Source: RDXT01 sp033765305
Lineage (GTDB): Bacteria > Bacteroidota > Bacteroidia > J057
Assembly (NCBI GenBank): GCA_033765305.1
Contig: JANRID010000007.1
Span: forward strand, 1-64,000
Length of the DNA: 64,000 nucleotides
Direction: 5' to 3'
Shown here in pieces: positions 43,556 to 52,149 of this stretch (positions within the stretch are counted from its first letter, which is position 1; each line of letters starts with the position of its first letter). The position numbers were made by a program, and so were the translations under genes. Below the pieces are notes generated by a model. That model was not told where the DNA came from. It did not search any database and saw only the letters and a program-made list of their open reading frames with translations.

Positions 43556-44479
43556 ATGCTCAGCACCCGCCACCTGATCGGCATCAAGTACCTCACCCTC
43601 GAAGACCTCCAGCTGATCTTCGATACGGCGGACAATTTCAAAGAGGTGCTGAACCGGCCCATCAAAAAAGTGCCTTCGCTGCGGGATGTCACCATTGCCA
43701 ACCTCTTCTTCGAAAACTCCACCCGCACCCGCATCTCCTTCGAGCTGGCCGAGCGCAGGCTCTCGGCGGATGTGATCAACTTCACCGCTTCGTCCAGCAG
43801 CGTCTCGAAGGGCGAAACGCTCATCGATACGGTCAACAACATCCTAGCGATGAAGGTGGACATGATCGTCATGCGCCATCCGGCTGCCGGGGCTCCGGTC
43901 TTCCTGAGCCGTCACGTAAACGCCCAGATCATCAACGCCGGCGACGGTGCGCACGAGCACCCCACCCAGGCGCTGCTCGACTGTTTCTCGCTGCGGGAGA
44001 AATTCGGCGAGCTGAAGGGGCTCAACGTGGCCATCATCGGCGATATCCTGCACAGCCGCGTCGCCCTGTCCAATATCCTGGCCCTGCGCAAGCTCGGCGC
44101 CAATATCCGCGTCTGCGGCCCGCCGACCCTCATTCCCCGCCACATCGAATCGCTGGGGGTGTCCGTCAGCTACGACCTGCGCGAAACCCTCCACTGGTGC
44201 GACGCCGCCAACATGCTGCGCATCCAGCTTGAGCGGCAGGACGTGAAATACTTCCCCAGCCTGCGGGAATACTCGATGCAGTACGGCGTCGGGCTGCCTT
44301 TGCTGGAATCGCTGGGCAAGCCGCTGGTGCTCATGCATCCCGGCCCCATCAACCGGGGGGTGGAGCTGACCAGCGAAGCTGCCGATTCCCCCTACTCCAT
44401 CATCCTGGACCAGGTCGAAAACGGTGTTGCCATCCGGATGGCCGTGCTGTATCTGCTGGCAGGCGCTCAGGCCGCCTGA
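43556..44479 (+). CDS. pyrB: Aspartate carbamoyltransferase catalytic chain
   Basis: 307 residues. Carbamoyl-phosphate site STRTR (55-59), HPTQ (135-138), IGDILHSRVALSNI and PGPINRGVEL near the end. It joins carbamoyl phosphate and aspartate in the committed step of pyrimidine synthesis. No pyrI regulatory chain is present, and the enzyme is expected to work as a trimer. Its 3' end overlaps the convergent flippase gene by 13 bp. Confidence 0.97.
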   Translation: MLSTRHLIGIKYLTLEDLQLIFDTADNFKEVLNRPIKKVPSLRDVTIANLFFENSTRTRISFELAERRLSADVINFTASSSSVSKGETLIDTVNNILAMKVDMIVMRHPAAGAPVFLSRHVNAQIINAGDGAHEHPTQALLDCFSLREKFGELKGLNVAIIGDILHSRVALSNILALRKLGANIRVCGPPTLIPRHIESLGVSVSYDLRETLHWCDAANMLRIQLERQDVKYFPSLREYSMQYGVGLPLLESLGKPLVLMHPGPINRGVELTSEAADSPYSIILDQVENGVAIRMAVLYLLAGAQAA

Positions 44480-45738
44480 GGCCGCCCTGCCCGCGCAGGC
44501 AGGCGCAGCAGGTAGCCCAGCTGCAGGGCCGTGCCGGCAGCACTGGCCGCAGCAAACGCAGCTATCGCGGCATCGGCTCCGCCGTTCCGGGCCCCCCAGG
44601 CCAGCACAGCCAGCCGGAGCAGAAAAAAGACGGCATTGAAGCGCAGAAATTCGCCCAGGCGGCGGGTCACGTCCACGAGATAGGCCAGCGGCGAAGCGAT
44701 AAACGCCAGATACATCCAGGGTGCCAGCCATTGCGCGTAGCGCCCGGCATCTGCCCAGGCATCGCCCAGGGCCATCCGGAAGAGCCAGGGCCCCAGCAGC
44801 AGCACCGGCACAAAACAGGCTGCGCCGATCAGCGCCAGACGCCGGAGGGTCCGGCGCACCAGGGTTTTCAGCTCAGCCGTTCCGGCGTGGGCGGCACGCC
44901 CGGCCTGCTCATAAAACACCTGTCCGATGGCCATGGCAATGACCGTCACCGGCAGGCTGAGGATGCGGTCGGCCTGGCTGAACTGGCCGGCCAGCGCCTC
45001 GCCGAAGGCAGGCAGCAGCAGATAGACCGGCAGGTAGCGGGAGGCCGTGTGCAGGAGCGACCCGGCGACGGCGTAACGGGGAAAATCAGCGAAGGCCCGG
45101 CGTTCGGCCCTTGCAGCACCGGCCGGCTGGCCGCGCAGCTGCGGCAGGAGCCGCCTCAGCAGGGGCAGCAGGCCTGCAGCCTGGCCGGCAGTCCAGCCGG
45201 CGGCCAGGCCCCAGGCCCCGGCACCCGCCCAGCCCAGCAGCATGCTGACGCCCAGCGTTCCCAGCGCCCGCGCCAGGCGGCTGGCGGAGAGCAGGCCGTA
45301 GGCCTGCTGGCGGTTGGCCCAGACCCGCAGGGGCTGATAGGCCCCCTCCAGGGCGAGGCTCAGCGGCAGCCACAGCAGCCAGGCGCCGGGCGGCACACCG
45401 GGCACCGGCCCCAGCGGGCTCAGGTGCAGCAGCGCCGCCAGCAGCGTCAGGCCGGCAACGGCGGCGGCGATGCGCAGGCTCAGCAGCACCAGGCGGCGCG
45501 CCGCAGCCGCGTCCGCCGGCAGCATGACTGCCAGGTCATAGCCGCCGTTGACAACCACGGCCAGCACGGCCAGCGAAGCGCTGAACCAGCCGTAGCGCCC
45601 GAAATCCGCGTCGGCGAAGAGCCTCGGCAGCAGCAGCACCGACAGGCCGCTGATCAGGTGGGCGGCAGCATTGCCGCCGATCAGGGCGCCGGCCTGGCGC
45701 CAGAACGGGGAAAGGCGGCTGCGGAAGGCCCCTCTCAT
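44467..45738 (-). CDS. Polysaccharide flippase-like membrane protein
   Basis: 423 residues with about 12 to 14 membrane segments. The N-terminal GALIGGNAAAHLISGLSVLL LPRLFADADFGRYGWFSAS region, followed by RRLVLLSLRIAAAVAGLTLL and, later, FPRYAVAGSLLHTASRYLPV and SQADRILSLPVTVIAMAIGQ, matches the Wzx/MVF polysaccharide exporter superfamily. These flip lipid-linked sugars across the inner membrane. No glycosyltransferase is adjacent, so the substrate is unknown. Confidence 0.82.
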   Translation of the reverse strand: MRGAFRSRLSPFWRQAGALIGGNAAAHLISGLSVLLLPRLFADADFGRYGWFSASLAVLAVVVNGGYDLAVMLPADAAAARRLVLLSLRIAAAVAGLTLLAALLHLSPLGPVPGVPPGAWLLWLPLSLALEGAYQPLRVWANRQQAYGLLSASRLARALGTLGVSMLLGWAGAGAWGLAAGWTAGQAAGLLPLLRRLLPQLRGQPAGAARAERRAFADFPRYAVAGSLLHTASRYLPVYLLLPAFGEALAGQFSQADRILSLPVTVIAMAIGQVFYEQAGRAAHAGTAELKTLVRRTLRRLALIGAACFVPVLLLGPWLFRMALGDAWADAGRYAQWLAPWMYLAFIASPLAYLVDVTRRLGEFLRFNAVFFLLRLAVLAWGARNGGADAAIAAFAAASAAGTALQLGYLLRLPARAGRPQAA

Positions 45739-45741
45739 CGC

Positions 45742-46188
45742 TCAGTAGCCGAAATGTTTGCGAAGCCTCGGCACCAGCGCCTGGTCGATGGGGAAGGTGA
45801 AATCCGTTTCGCGCAGATCGCGCAGGGCAATCCAGCGGAATACCTGCTCCTCCTCCTCAGCGGTCGAAAACTGCATGGGGCGCTCCGTGAAGCGCACGTC
45901 CAGCGGGCGCAGGGGCGTAACCCAGAAATACAGCCCGATCACCTCGTCGCTGGGGTTGAAGGCGGAAATCTGCAGGAAGGGGTTGACAAAGAAAATGTCT
46001 CCGACCCGGATCTCGGCATTCAGCTCCTCTTTCCATTCGCGCTTCAGCGCACGCTCCAGCCCTTCTCCGAAGTGCAGTCCGCCGCCCGGCAGCTTCGTCA
46101 TGGAAATCCCAAACCGGCGCTCGTCGGTCACCAGCAGGCGGCCCGCCTGCACGCAGATCCCGTAGACCCGGATGTTGAACTGGTTCAT
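45742..46188 (-). CDS. Nudix hydrolase
   Basis: 148 residues. Nudix box GGGLHFGEGLERALKREWKE followed by ELN, with E42, R50, E51, E54 and E55 matching the GX5EX7REUXEEXGU core except that N replaces the last Gly. It hydrolyses a nucleoside diphosphate linked to another group; the substrate cannot be read. Its start is 41 bp from the divergently read porin gene. Confidence 0.9.
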   Translation of the reverse strand: MNQFNIRVYGICVQAGRLLVTDERRFGISMTKLPGGGLHFGEGLERALKREWKEELNAEIRVGDIFFVNPFLQISAFNPSDEVIGLYFWVTPLRPLDVRFTERPMQFSTAEEEEQVFRWIALRDLRETDFTFPIDQALVPRLRKHFGY

Positions 46189-46205
46189 TGTGTCCGGATT
46201 TCCTG

Positions 46206-46213
46206 TAACTTTG
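46206..46213 (+). promoter_or_regulatory. -7 element TAACTTTG of the porin gene
   Basis: Full TAnnTTTG match 16 bp before the ATG at 46230; a clear -33 element is not seen. Confidence 0.4.
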
Positions 46214-46229
46214 ATGCAATAATAGCGAT

Positions 46230-46973
46230 ATGCAGCGGATCTTGTTCATTTCTGTGCTGAGCTTCTGGATGTCGCTTCCCGCGCTGCGGGCGCAGGAAGC
46301 CGGCGCGGACAACCTCGGCACCGACCGCCCGAGGAGTTTCAGCCTGGTGCTCAGCCGCGGCGTCATGCTGACCGGCCCGGTACGCGATACGGTGCCCGTC
46401 AACGGCGGCAGTTCGGGCTCCTACGGCCTGCATGCCGGCATCAAGCTGGGCATCCTGCGGAATGTGCTGGGGCTGCGCATCGCGCCGGGGATTTCGTGGA
46501 CCCGGATCCAGTACGACCAGACCAAAATCAAGACCTTTCCGACCGTTGTGGACTCGCTGCCCTTTCCCCTCTCCTCCGAGCGGCACCACACCACCTTTCT
46601 GGAGCTGCCGGTGGGGGTGTATGTCAACCTGACGCGGGATGAAGACGGCGACGCGCGATTTTTCCTCGAAGGCGGCGGCTACGTCGGCTATCTGCTGGCT
46701 GCCAGCTACCGGCAGCGCTACACCAACAGCGACCAGCTCACGGTGCGGTACAAGCTCTCGGACCTCGAATCGCTGGAGGAGCCGGAATTCAGCCGGCTGC
46801 GCTACGGGGTGTATGCGCGCTTCGGCTACAAATGGGCTTCGCTGCACGGCATGTGGCGGCTGAGCGACGTGTTCGATGAATTCACCAATGCGTCGCTGCT
46901 GCCGAAGGAAGCCGAAGGCTTCCGCAACCCGAAGATTCCGCCGCTGGAGGCGGGGCTGACCATTTTCTTCTGA
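46230..46973 (+). CDS. Outer-membrane beta-barrel (PorT-like) protein
   Basis: 247 residues. Signal peptide MQRILFISVLSFWMSLPALR. Alternating aromatic/hydrophobic strands such as YGLHAGIKLGILRNVLGLRI, FLELPVGVYVNLTRDE and YGVYARFGYKWASLHGMWRL, ending in the strand AGLTIFF with a terminal Phe. It looks like a small barrel of the porin-family type common in Bacteroidota. Ligand unknown. Confidence 0.8.
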   Translation: MQRILFISVLSFWMSLPALRAQEAGADNLGTDRPRSFSLVLSRGVMLTGPVRDTVPVNGGSSGSYGLHAGIKLGILRNVLGLRIAPGISWTRIQYDQTKIKTFPTVVDSLPFPLSSERHHTTFLELPVGVYVNLTRDEDGDARFFLEGGGYVGYLLAASYRQRYTNSDQLTVRYKLSDLESLEEPEFSRLRYGVYARFGYKWASLHGMWRLSDVFDEFTNASLLPKEAEGFRNPKIPPLEAGLTIFF

Positions 46974-46979
46974 TGCCGT

Positions 46980-47294
46980 TCAGCGTCCGCCGCCGCCGGG
47001 CGGCGGTGTTTCGGACGCAGGCCCGGGTGCAGGCGCGGCTTCCGCAGGCGGCTGCGCCGCAGGGTCCGGGGCAGGCGCCGGGCGGGGCTTCCGCAGCGGC
47101 CGGGGCGGCTCCGGGGCTGGGGCCACGGTATCGGCAGGCGGCGCGGGGCGCAGCGAATCAAGCAGCCGCAGCGCGGCGAGCGAATCCATGACCCGCACCG
47201 AGTCGCTCAGCGCACGCACCCGGAGCTCGTGCTCCGAGGGTCCGCAGGCCGCAAGCAGGGCTGCCAGGCCGGCTGTCAGGATCGCGATACGCAT
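46980..47294 (-). CDS. Small proline-rich lipoprotein
   Basis: 104 residues, MRIAILTAGLAALLAACGPS with lipobox Cys at 17. A short helical part (ELRVRALSDSVRVMDSLAAL) is followed by a Pro/Ala-rich tail that could span cell-wall material. The frame ends just past the convergent porin stop. No family known; the tail is low-complexity, so the gene is less certain than its neighbours. Confidence 0.55.
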   Translation of the reverse strand: MRIAILTAGLAALLAACGPSEHELRVRALSDSVRVMDSLAALRLLDSLRPAPPADTVAPAPEPPRPLRKPRPAPAPDPAAQPPAEAAPAPGPASETPPPGGGGR

Positions 47295-47421
47295 TTCCCC
47301 CGCAACATACGAGGAAAATTGATCGGAAGGTCGGTTTTATCCGGGCAAGCGTGTATATTGGGGCAGAATTGCGCACTGCGCATGCTCCCCGGATCTGTTC
47401 TGGAAACTTGCAAACTGACCT

Positions 47422-48345
47422 ATGAACCCTTTGCTACGCTGGTGCATCGTATTGCTGGCAGGCTCGATGCTCTTTGCCTCCTGTAAGCCGGATGAGGAAC
47501 TGGGGGATCTGATTCCCCTCGATGAAGACCCTGCCATCACCGTCACGGCACCAGCCAATACCCGTCTGCTCAGGCGCGCCGGCGAAAGTGTCACGGTATC
47601 GTTCCGCCTGGCCGACAAGGAAGCCCTCAAGCTCTTCCGCGCCGTGCCCCGCATCTTCGATGCCTCCAATACGCCGGTGGGCGATGCCCTTCCGATCGAC
47701 ATCGAAGTGTCGGGCCAGAACATCCCCTTCGATTTCACCCTCACGGTGCCTGCGCTGGACCCGTATTTCCGCATCCGCTACACCTGCTATGTGCTGGATA
47801 CCAAGGGTGCCTGGGCCTCCACCGAGTTCTGGGTGACCATCCTGCCCGATCCGGCCGCCCCCGAACCGTACAAGGTGCTCAGCTACCAGCAGGACACCAT
47901 TTTCAACCTGCGCAGCGGCACCCGCTACGCCTTCAACTTCACCGCCCGTACGCGGCTGCCGGCCCTGCCGGGCCAAAACCTCGATACGCTGCGCCTGCAG
48001 ATGGACATCGCCGAGCTGTCGGGCAGCCAGGGGCTCTGGCTTCCGCGCCTGCATTCCCCCAGCAACAATGTCCTCGGGCTGGATTCAGTTTTCGTGATTA
48101 CGAATGCCGAAAAATTCAATTACGAGGAGGCTACCTATACGACCATCTTCCAGGCCTTTTTCTCCGACCCGGCGCCGGCGCTGAACACGCCTGTCCTGAA
48201 AGTCGGCGACTACGTGATCGTGCGGCTGATCAAGTCGCCGAGGCCGCAGTTTGCGGTGATGCGCATCACGAGCCTGAAGGACGACGGCGCCGGCCTCAAC
48301 ATCCGCGACGAAATCCGATTCGATTATAAGGTGACTACGCCCTGA
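47422..48345 (+). CDS. Uncharacterised lipoprotein
   Basis: 307 residues, signal MNPLLRWCIVLLAGSMLFAS and lipobox Cys at 21. The mature part looks beta-rich, with Ig-like stretches (PAITVTAPANTRLLRRAGES, VTVSFRLADKEALKLFRAVP). No family recognised. It sits in a run of envelope genes and ends at a clean Rho-independent terminator. Confidence 0.7.
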   Translation: MNPLLRWCIVLLAGSMLFASCKPDEELGDLIPLDEDPAITVTAPANTRLLRRAGESVTVSFRLADKEALKLFRAVPRIFDASNTPVGDALPIDIEVSGQNIPFDFTLTVPALDPYFRIRYTCYVLDTKGAWASTEFWVTILPDPAAPEPYKVLSYQQDTIFNLRSGTRYAFNFTARTRLPALPGQNLDTLRLQMDIAELSGSQGLWLPRLHSPSNNVLGLDSVFVITNAEKFNYEEATYTTIFQAFFSDPAPALNTPVLKVGDYVIVRLIKSPRPQFAVMRITSLKDDGAGLNIRDEIRFDYKVTTP

Positions 48346-48383
48346 GGCGCAGCGCCCTCCACGGTCCTTGCCCGTGCTTGTAC

Positions 48384-48412
48384 CCCCATCCCCCGCGGGA
48401 TGGGGCTTTTTA
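48384..48412 (+). terminator. Terminator of the lipoprotein gene
   Basis: CCCCATCCC and GGGATGGGG form a perfect 9 bp stem with loop CCGC, followed by CTTTTTATT; 39 bp past the stop at 48345. Confidence 0.85.
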
Positions 48413-48503
48413 TTGCCTGCCGCCTGCGGCGGGGAACCGTTTGGCGTTTCCGTTCCTGCACCGAATCATGCATATTGCCTCTTATATTACCGGATCTACT
48501 GCT

Positions 48504-50078
48504 ATGAACTCTCTCCTCCGCTCCGGGCTGTGCGCGCTGCTCCTGCTGGCAGGCGCCGGGCTTCAGGCCCAGCTTGTGACTGAAAACAGCGAGTACCTCA
48601 ACACGGTGCAGCAGCACACCTTCCGCTGGTTCTGGGAATTTGCCCATCCTGCTTCGGGGATGATTCCGGAGCGCACGGCCACGCCCAACATCTGCACCAG
48701 CGGAGGCACCGGCTTCGGCGTGATGGCGATCATCGCCGGGGCCGACCGCGGATGGGTGTCGCGGGAGCAGGCTGTGGAGCGGCTGCTGAAGATGACGGCA
48801 TTTCTGGAGCAATGCGAGCGCTTCCACGGCGCCTGGCCGCACTGGCTCAACGGCCATACCGGCAAGGCTGTGCCGTTCAGCCGATACGACGACGGCGGCG
48901 ATCTGGTGGAAACCGCTTACCTCATCAACGGCCTCCTGGCCGCAAGGGCCTACTTCAATGGCAGCGCGCCTGCCGAGGCGGCCCTGCGCAGCCGCATTAC
49001 CCGCCTCTGGGAATCGGTGGAATGGAGCTGGTACGTCCGCAACGGCCTCCTGCACTGGCATTGGTCGCCGCGCTATGAGTGGAAGATGAACCACCCCATC
49101 GGCGGCTACAATGAGTGCCTCATCACCTATGTGCTGGCCCTGGGCTCGCCTACCTTTCCCATTGCCCCCGAAGTGTACCAGCGCACCTGGAAGGAGCATG
49201 AGCCCGGCCATTACAAAAACGGCAAAACCTACCTCGGCTATACCCTGCCGCTCGGCTTCGACTGGGGCGGGCCGCTCTTTTTTGCCCATTACTCCTACCT
49301 CAGCCTCGATCCGCGCCTGATGCAGGACGGCGACGCCAACTACTGGCAGCTCAACGTGAGCCAGACCCTCATCAACCGCGCCTACTGCATCGAGCAGGCG
49401 CCGAAGGAATTCGGCTATTCCGAGCACAACTGGGGCCTGACCGCCAGCGATAATTTCAACTTCTACGGCGCCCATGCCCCGGTGGTGGAGGACAACAGCA
49501 CCCTTACGCCTACGGCTGCGCTTTCTTCCTTCCCCTACACCCCCTGGTACTCGATGCAGGTCCTCAAATACCTCTACCGCATCGAGGGCAACCGCCTCTT
49601 CGGGCCGCACGGCTTCTACGATGCCTACAGCAAGCTCAAAGGCTGGTATTCCAACCAGTACCTCGCCATCGACCAGGGGCCGATTGTGGTGATGATCGAA
49701 AATTACCGCTCCGGGCTCTTCTGGACCCTGGGCCAGCGGACCGAAGCCCTGCAGACCGGCCTGGCCAAAATGGGCATCCGCCGGCCCGACTATCCGACGG
49801 GATTTTATATGTATATCCCCGAGGCCCGCACCCAGCGGACGGAGCTGATGAAGCACCCCGACTACGACCAGTACTTCCTGGACTTCTGGGTGAAAGGCCC
49901 GGCTCCGGTGTCGGTGGAGCTGCGCGACGCCGCAGGCAAGGCGGTCCAGACCCTGCAGGCGCCCGCCGTGCTGGCGCCGGGCCCGCAGCAGCTCCGTTTC
50001 CTGGCCGATCCGGGCCTGTACGAGGCGGTGATCCGACAGGGCAGCGCAGAGGTGAAGACGGGCCTGCGGCTCTGGTAG
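48504..50078 (+). CDS. GH144-type glucoamylase-family protein (beta-1,2-glucan)
   Basis: 524 residues from MNSLLRSGLCALLLLAGAGL, a signal peptide. The glycoamylase (PF10091) signature is clear: HTFRWFWEFAHPASGMIPER, STGGTGFGVMAIIAGADRGW-like (SGGTGFGVM), FSRYDDGGDLVETAYLINGL, GWYSNQYLAIDQGPIVVMIE and WTLGQRTEALQTGLAKMGIR. Family members of known activity (GH144) cleave beta-1,2-glucan. A C-terminal beta extension (VSVELRDAAGKAVQTLQAPA) follows. Periplasmic location is likely. Confidence 0.85.
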   Translation: MNSLLRSGLCALLLLAGAGLQAQLVTENSEYLNTVQQHTFRWFWEFAHPASGMIPERTATPNICTSGGTGFGVMAIIAGADRGWVSREQAVERLLKMTAFLEQCERFHGAWPHWLNGHTGKAVPFSRYDDGGDLVETAYLINGLLAARAYFNGSAPAEAALRSRITRLWESVEWSWYVRNGLLHWHWSPRYEWKMNHPIGGYNECLITYVLALGSPTFPIAPEVYQRTWKEHEPGHYKNGKTYLGYTLPLGFDWGGPLFFAHYSYLSLDPRLMQDGDANYWQLNVSQTLINRAYCIEQAPKEFGYSEHNWGLTASDNFNFYGAHAPVVEDNSTLTPTAALSSFPYTPWYSMQVLKYLYRIEGNRLFGPHGFYDAYSKLKGWYSNQYLAIDQGPIVVMIENYRSGLFWTLGQRTEALQTGLAKMGIRRPDYPTGFYMYIPEARTQRTELMKHPDYDQYFLDFWVKGPAPVSVELRDAAGKAVQTLQAPAVLAPGPQQLRFLADPGLYEAVIRQGSAEVKTGLRLW

Positions 50079-50165
50079 GATTCCGGCTGGGGGCAGATTT
50101 CCGGTTTGGCAAACGCGGAGAATTCACGCATATTACAGCAGTTTCATATATTGATCCTGCCCGCC

Positions 50166-51578
50166 ATGCGATCCGCCCTGCTCTTCCTCCTGCTCTGTTC
50201 TGCTGCCCAGGCCCAGGTTCCCCATCTGACCGGAACCGTGACCCTCTCCGTCGGGGCCGGCACCATCAGCTGCGACCTGACCGTGACGGGCCTGCCCCAG
50301 ATCCGGCCGTACCGACTCTGGCTGAATGCGGGGTTCAGCGTGGACATGATGGACGATGCCCGGACCCCAGCCAAACGCTATGTCCCCAGCCGGCGCTACG
50401 ACGAAGGCGAAAGCTATGAAGCGTTTCAGTATCAGATCTTGACGCGGGACAGCCTGCTGCCCCTGCCTCCGGTCCTGCACCTGAAATACACCGGCGCCTT
50501 TCCGGTGTACCGCGACTCCGCGCAGATGTATCCGTGGGAAGACTGGATGGGCAATATGTCCTTCAACGGCACCACCTTCCGCGCCTCCAACCAGTCGGCG
50601 TGGTATCCCATCCTCTACGACCCCGAACGCCAGGTCATCCACGACCGGGTGACCTATGAGCTTACGGTGCAATGCAGCGACTGCAGCGCGGTGTATCTGA
50701 GCGGCGATGCGCCGAAGACGGGCACGCGCAGCACGTTCCGCTCGGAGGTGCCGGCGCACCTCCTGCTGTTTGCCGGCCGCTTCGGGTTTGAGCAGGAAGG
50801 GCCGCTGTGGTTTGTGAATACGCCGCTCTCCCGGGAGCAGATGCGGCGCATCGGGACCGAAAGCAAGCGCATCGTCCGCTTTTACGAGCGCCTGCTGGAC
50901 CAGCCCTACGGCGCCAGCCTCAGCTTCGTCTCGGCGAAGGCCTCGGCCGTGCATCCCGGATTCAGCTTTGTCAGCTACCCCACCATCACCTTTGTGGGCA
51001 ACCAGACCGGCACCTGGGACATCCGGTCGATGTTTGCGGAAGGCAGCAGCGAGCTGCAGGAAAACCAGATCCCTTTTCTGGCGCACGAGCTGGCGCATTA
51101 TTATGTCGGCACGGTATTCAGGCCCAGCGGCAGCCTGTACTGGGCATTCAACGAAGGGCTGACCGAATACCTGGCCTCGCGCTATGTCCGCAGCGAGCTG
51201 CCGGACTCGGCGTACCGCCGCCTGCTGGGCCGCTACGCGGCCCGCACGGAGCAGATCGGCGATTTTAAGCCGCTGAGCGAGGTGCGCGAGCGCGGCGAGC
51301 TCGCGTTCGATGCCTACCGTTACCACTATGTGCCGCTGCTGCTGACGGCCATCGGCCTGGAGGCCGGCGACGGCGTGATGGACGCCTGGCTGCGCGTCCT
51401 GATGCAGGCCGGCAGCCCGGCCACCGACTATGCATTTCTGCGGAGCAGCCTGCTGGCCGCCGGCCTGCCGCCGGAACGTTTCGGCGAGCTGGAGCGCAGC
51501 CTGCTGGCAGGCCCCGGCGCCCGCGATCAGGCGATCCTGCGGGTCCGGGCGCAGTATCCCCCGGCAGGGCCGCGCTGA
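50166..51578 (+). CDS. Secreted M1-like metallopeptidase
   Basis: 470 residues from MRSALLFLLLCSAAQAQ, a signal peptide; the frame is open 20 codons upstream. The zinc motif is HELAH (307-311) and, 18 residues later, E330 in NEGLTEYL, the HEXXH-X18-E pattern of gluzincin (M1/aminopeptidase N) enzymes. The N-terminal ~270 residues are beta-rich and resemble the M1 beta domain; the C-terminal helical domain is short. The GxMEN exopeptidase motif was not seen, so it may not be a true aminopeptidase. Confidence 0.8.
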   Translation: MRSALLFLLLCSAAQAQVPHLTGTVTLSVGAGTISCDLTVTGLPQIRPYRLWLNAGFSVDMMDDARTPAKRYVPSRRYDEGESYEAFQYQILTRDSLLPLPPVLHLKYTGAFPVYRDSAQMYPWEDWMGNMSFNGTTFRASNQSAWYPILYDPERQVIHDRVTYELTVQCSDCSAVYLSGDAPKTGTRSTFRSEVPAHLLLFAGRFGFEQEGPLWFVNTPLSREQMRRIGTESKRIVRFYERLLDQPYGASLSFVSAKASAVHPGFSFVSYPTITFVGNQTGTWDIRSMFAEGSSELQENQIPFLAHELAHYYVGTVFRPSGSLYWAFNEGLTEYLASRYVRSELPDSAYRRLLGRYAARTEQIGDFKPLSEVRERGELAFDAYRYHYVPLLLTAIGLEAGDGVMDAWLRVLMQAGSPATDYAFLRSSLLAAGLPPERFGELERSLLAGPGARDQAILRVRAQYPPAGPR

Positions 51579-51649
51579 AGCCCGCCAGGCCGGTCAATCG
51601 ACTGCATGCGGAGAAGACGGCAACTTGTGTTTACTTTGTGCTACCCATG

Positions 51650-52138
51650 ATGGAACCGGTACGCATCCTCTTCGTTTGCCTTGGCAATATCTGCCGCTCG
51701 CCGATGGCTGAGGGCATTTTCCAGCAATTGGTCCGCGAGGCCGGCCTCGAATCCCGGATTGAGGCCGACTCCTGCGGCACCGGCGGCTGGCATGTGGGCG
51801 AGCTGCCCGACCGGCGCACCCGCCAGGTGTTCGAGGAGCGCAGCGGCGAAGCGCTGGCCTCCCGCGCCCGCCAGATTCAGCTGAGCGATTTCGACCGCTT
51901 CGACTATATCCTGGCCATGGACGAGGACAACCGCCTCGATCTTCAGGCCATGCTGGGCCGGAAGCCCGGCGCCAAAGCCCGCATTTTCAAGATGCGCCAT
52001 TTCGACCCCGAAGCGCCCGATGCCAATGTGCCTGATCCCTACTACGGCGGGATCGAGGATTTTGAGGCCGTGTACGACATGCTGCTGCGCAGCAACCGGG
52101 AATTCCTCGGGTGGCTGCGGCAGGAGGAAGCTGTGTAA
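51650..52138 (+). CDS. Low-molecular-weight protein tyrosine phosphatase
   Basis: 162 residues. Active-site loop CLGNICRS with C10 and R16 right after the start, and DPYYGG carrying the general-acid Asp near the end. Two adjacent ATGs and an upstream GTG could be used; 51650 puts MEPVRILFVCLGN at the usual family position. Such phosphatases act on tyrosine kinases of capsule or exopolysaccharide export, or have broader use. Confidence 0.92.
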   Translation: MEPVRILFVCLGNICRSPMAEGIFQQLVREAGLESRIEADSCGTGGWHVGELPDRRTRQVFEERSGEALASRARQIQLSDFDRFDYILAMDEDNRLDLQAMLGRKPGAKARIFKMRHFDPEAPDANVPDPYYGGIEDFEAVYDMLLRSNREFLGWLRQEEAV

Positions 52139-52149
52139 CTATTTGATTT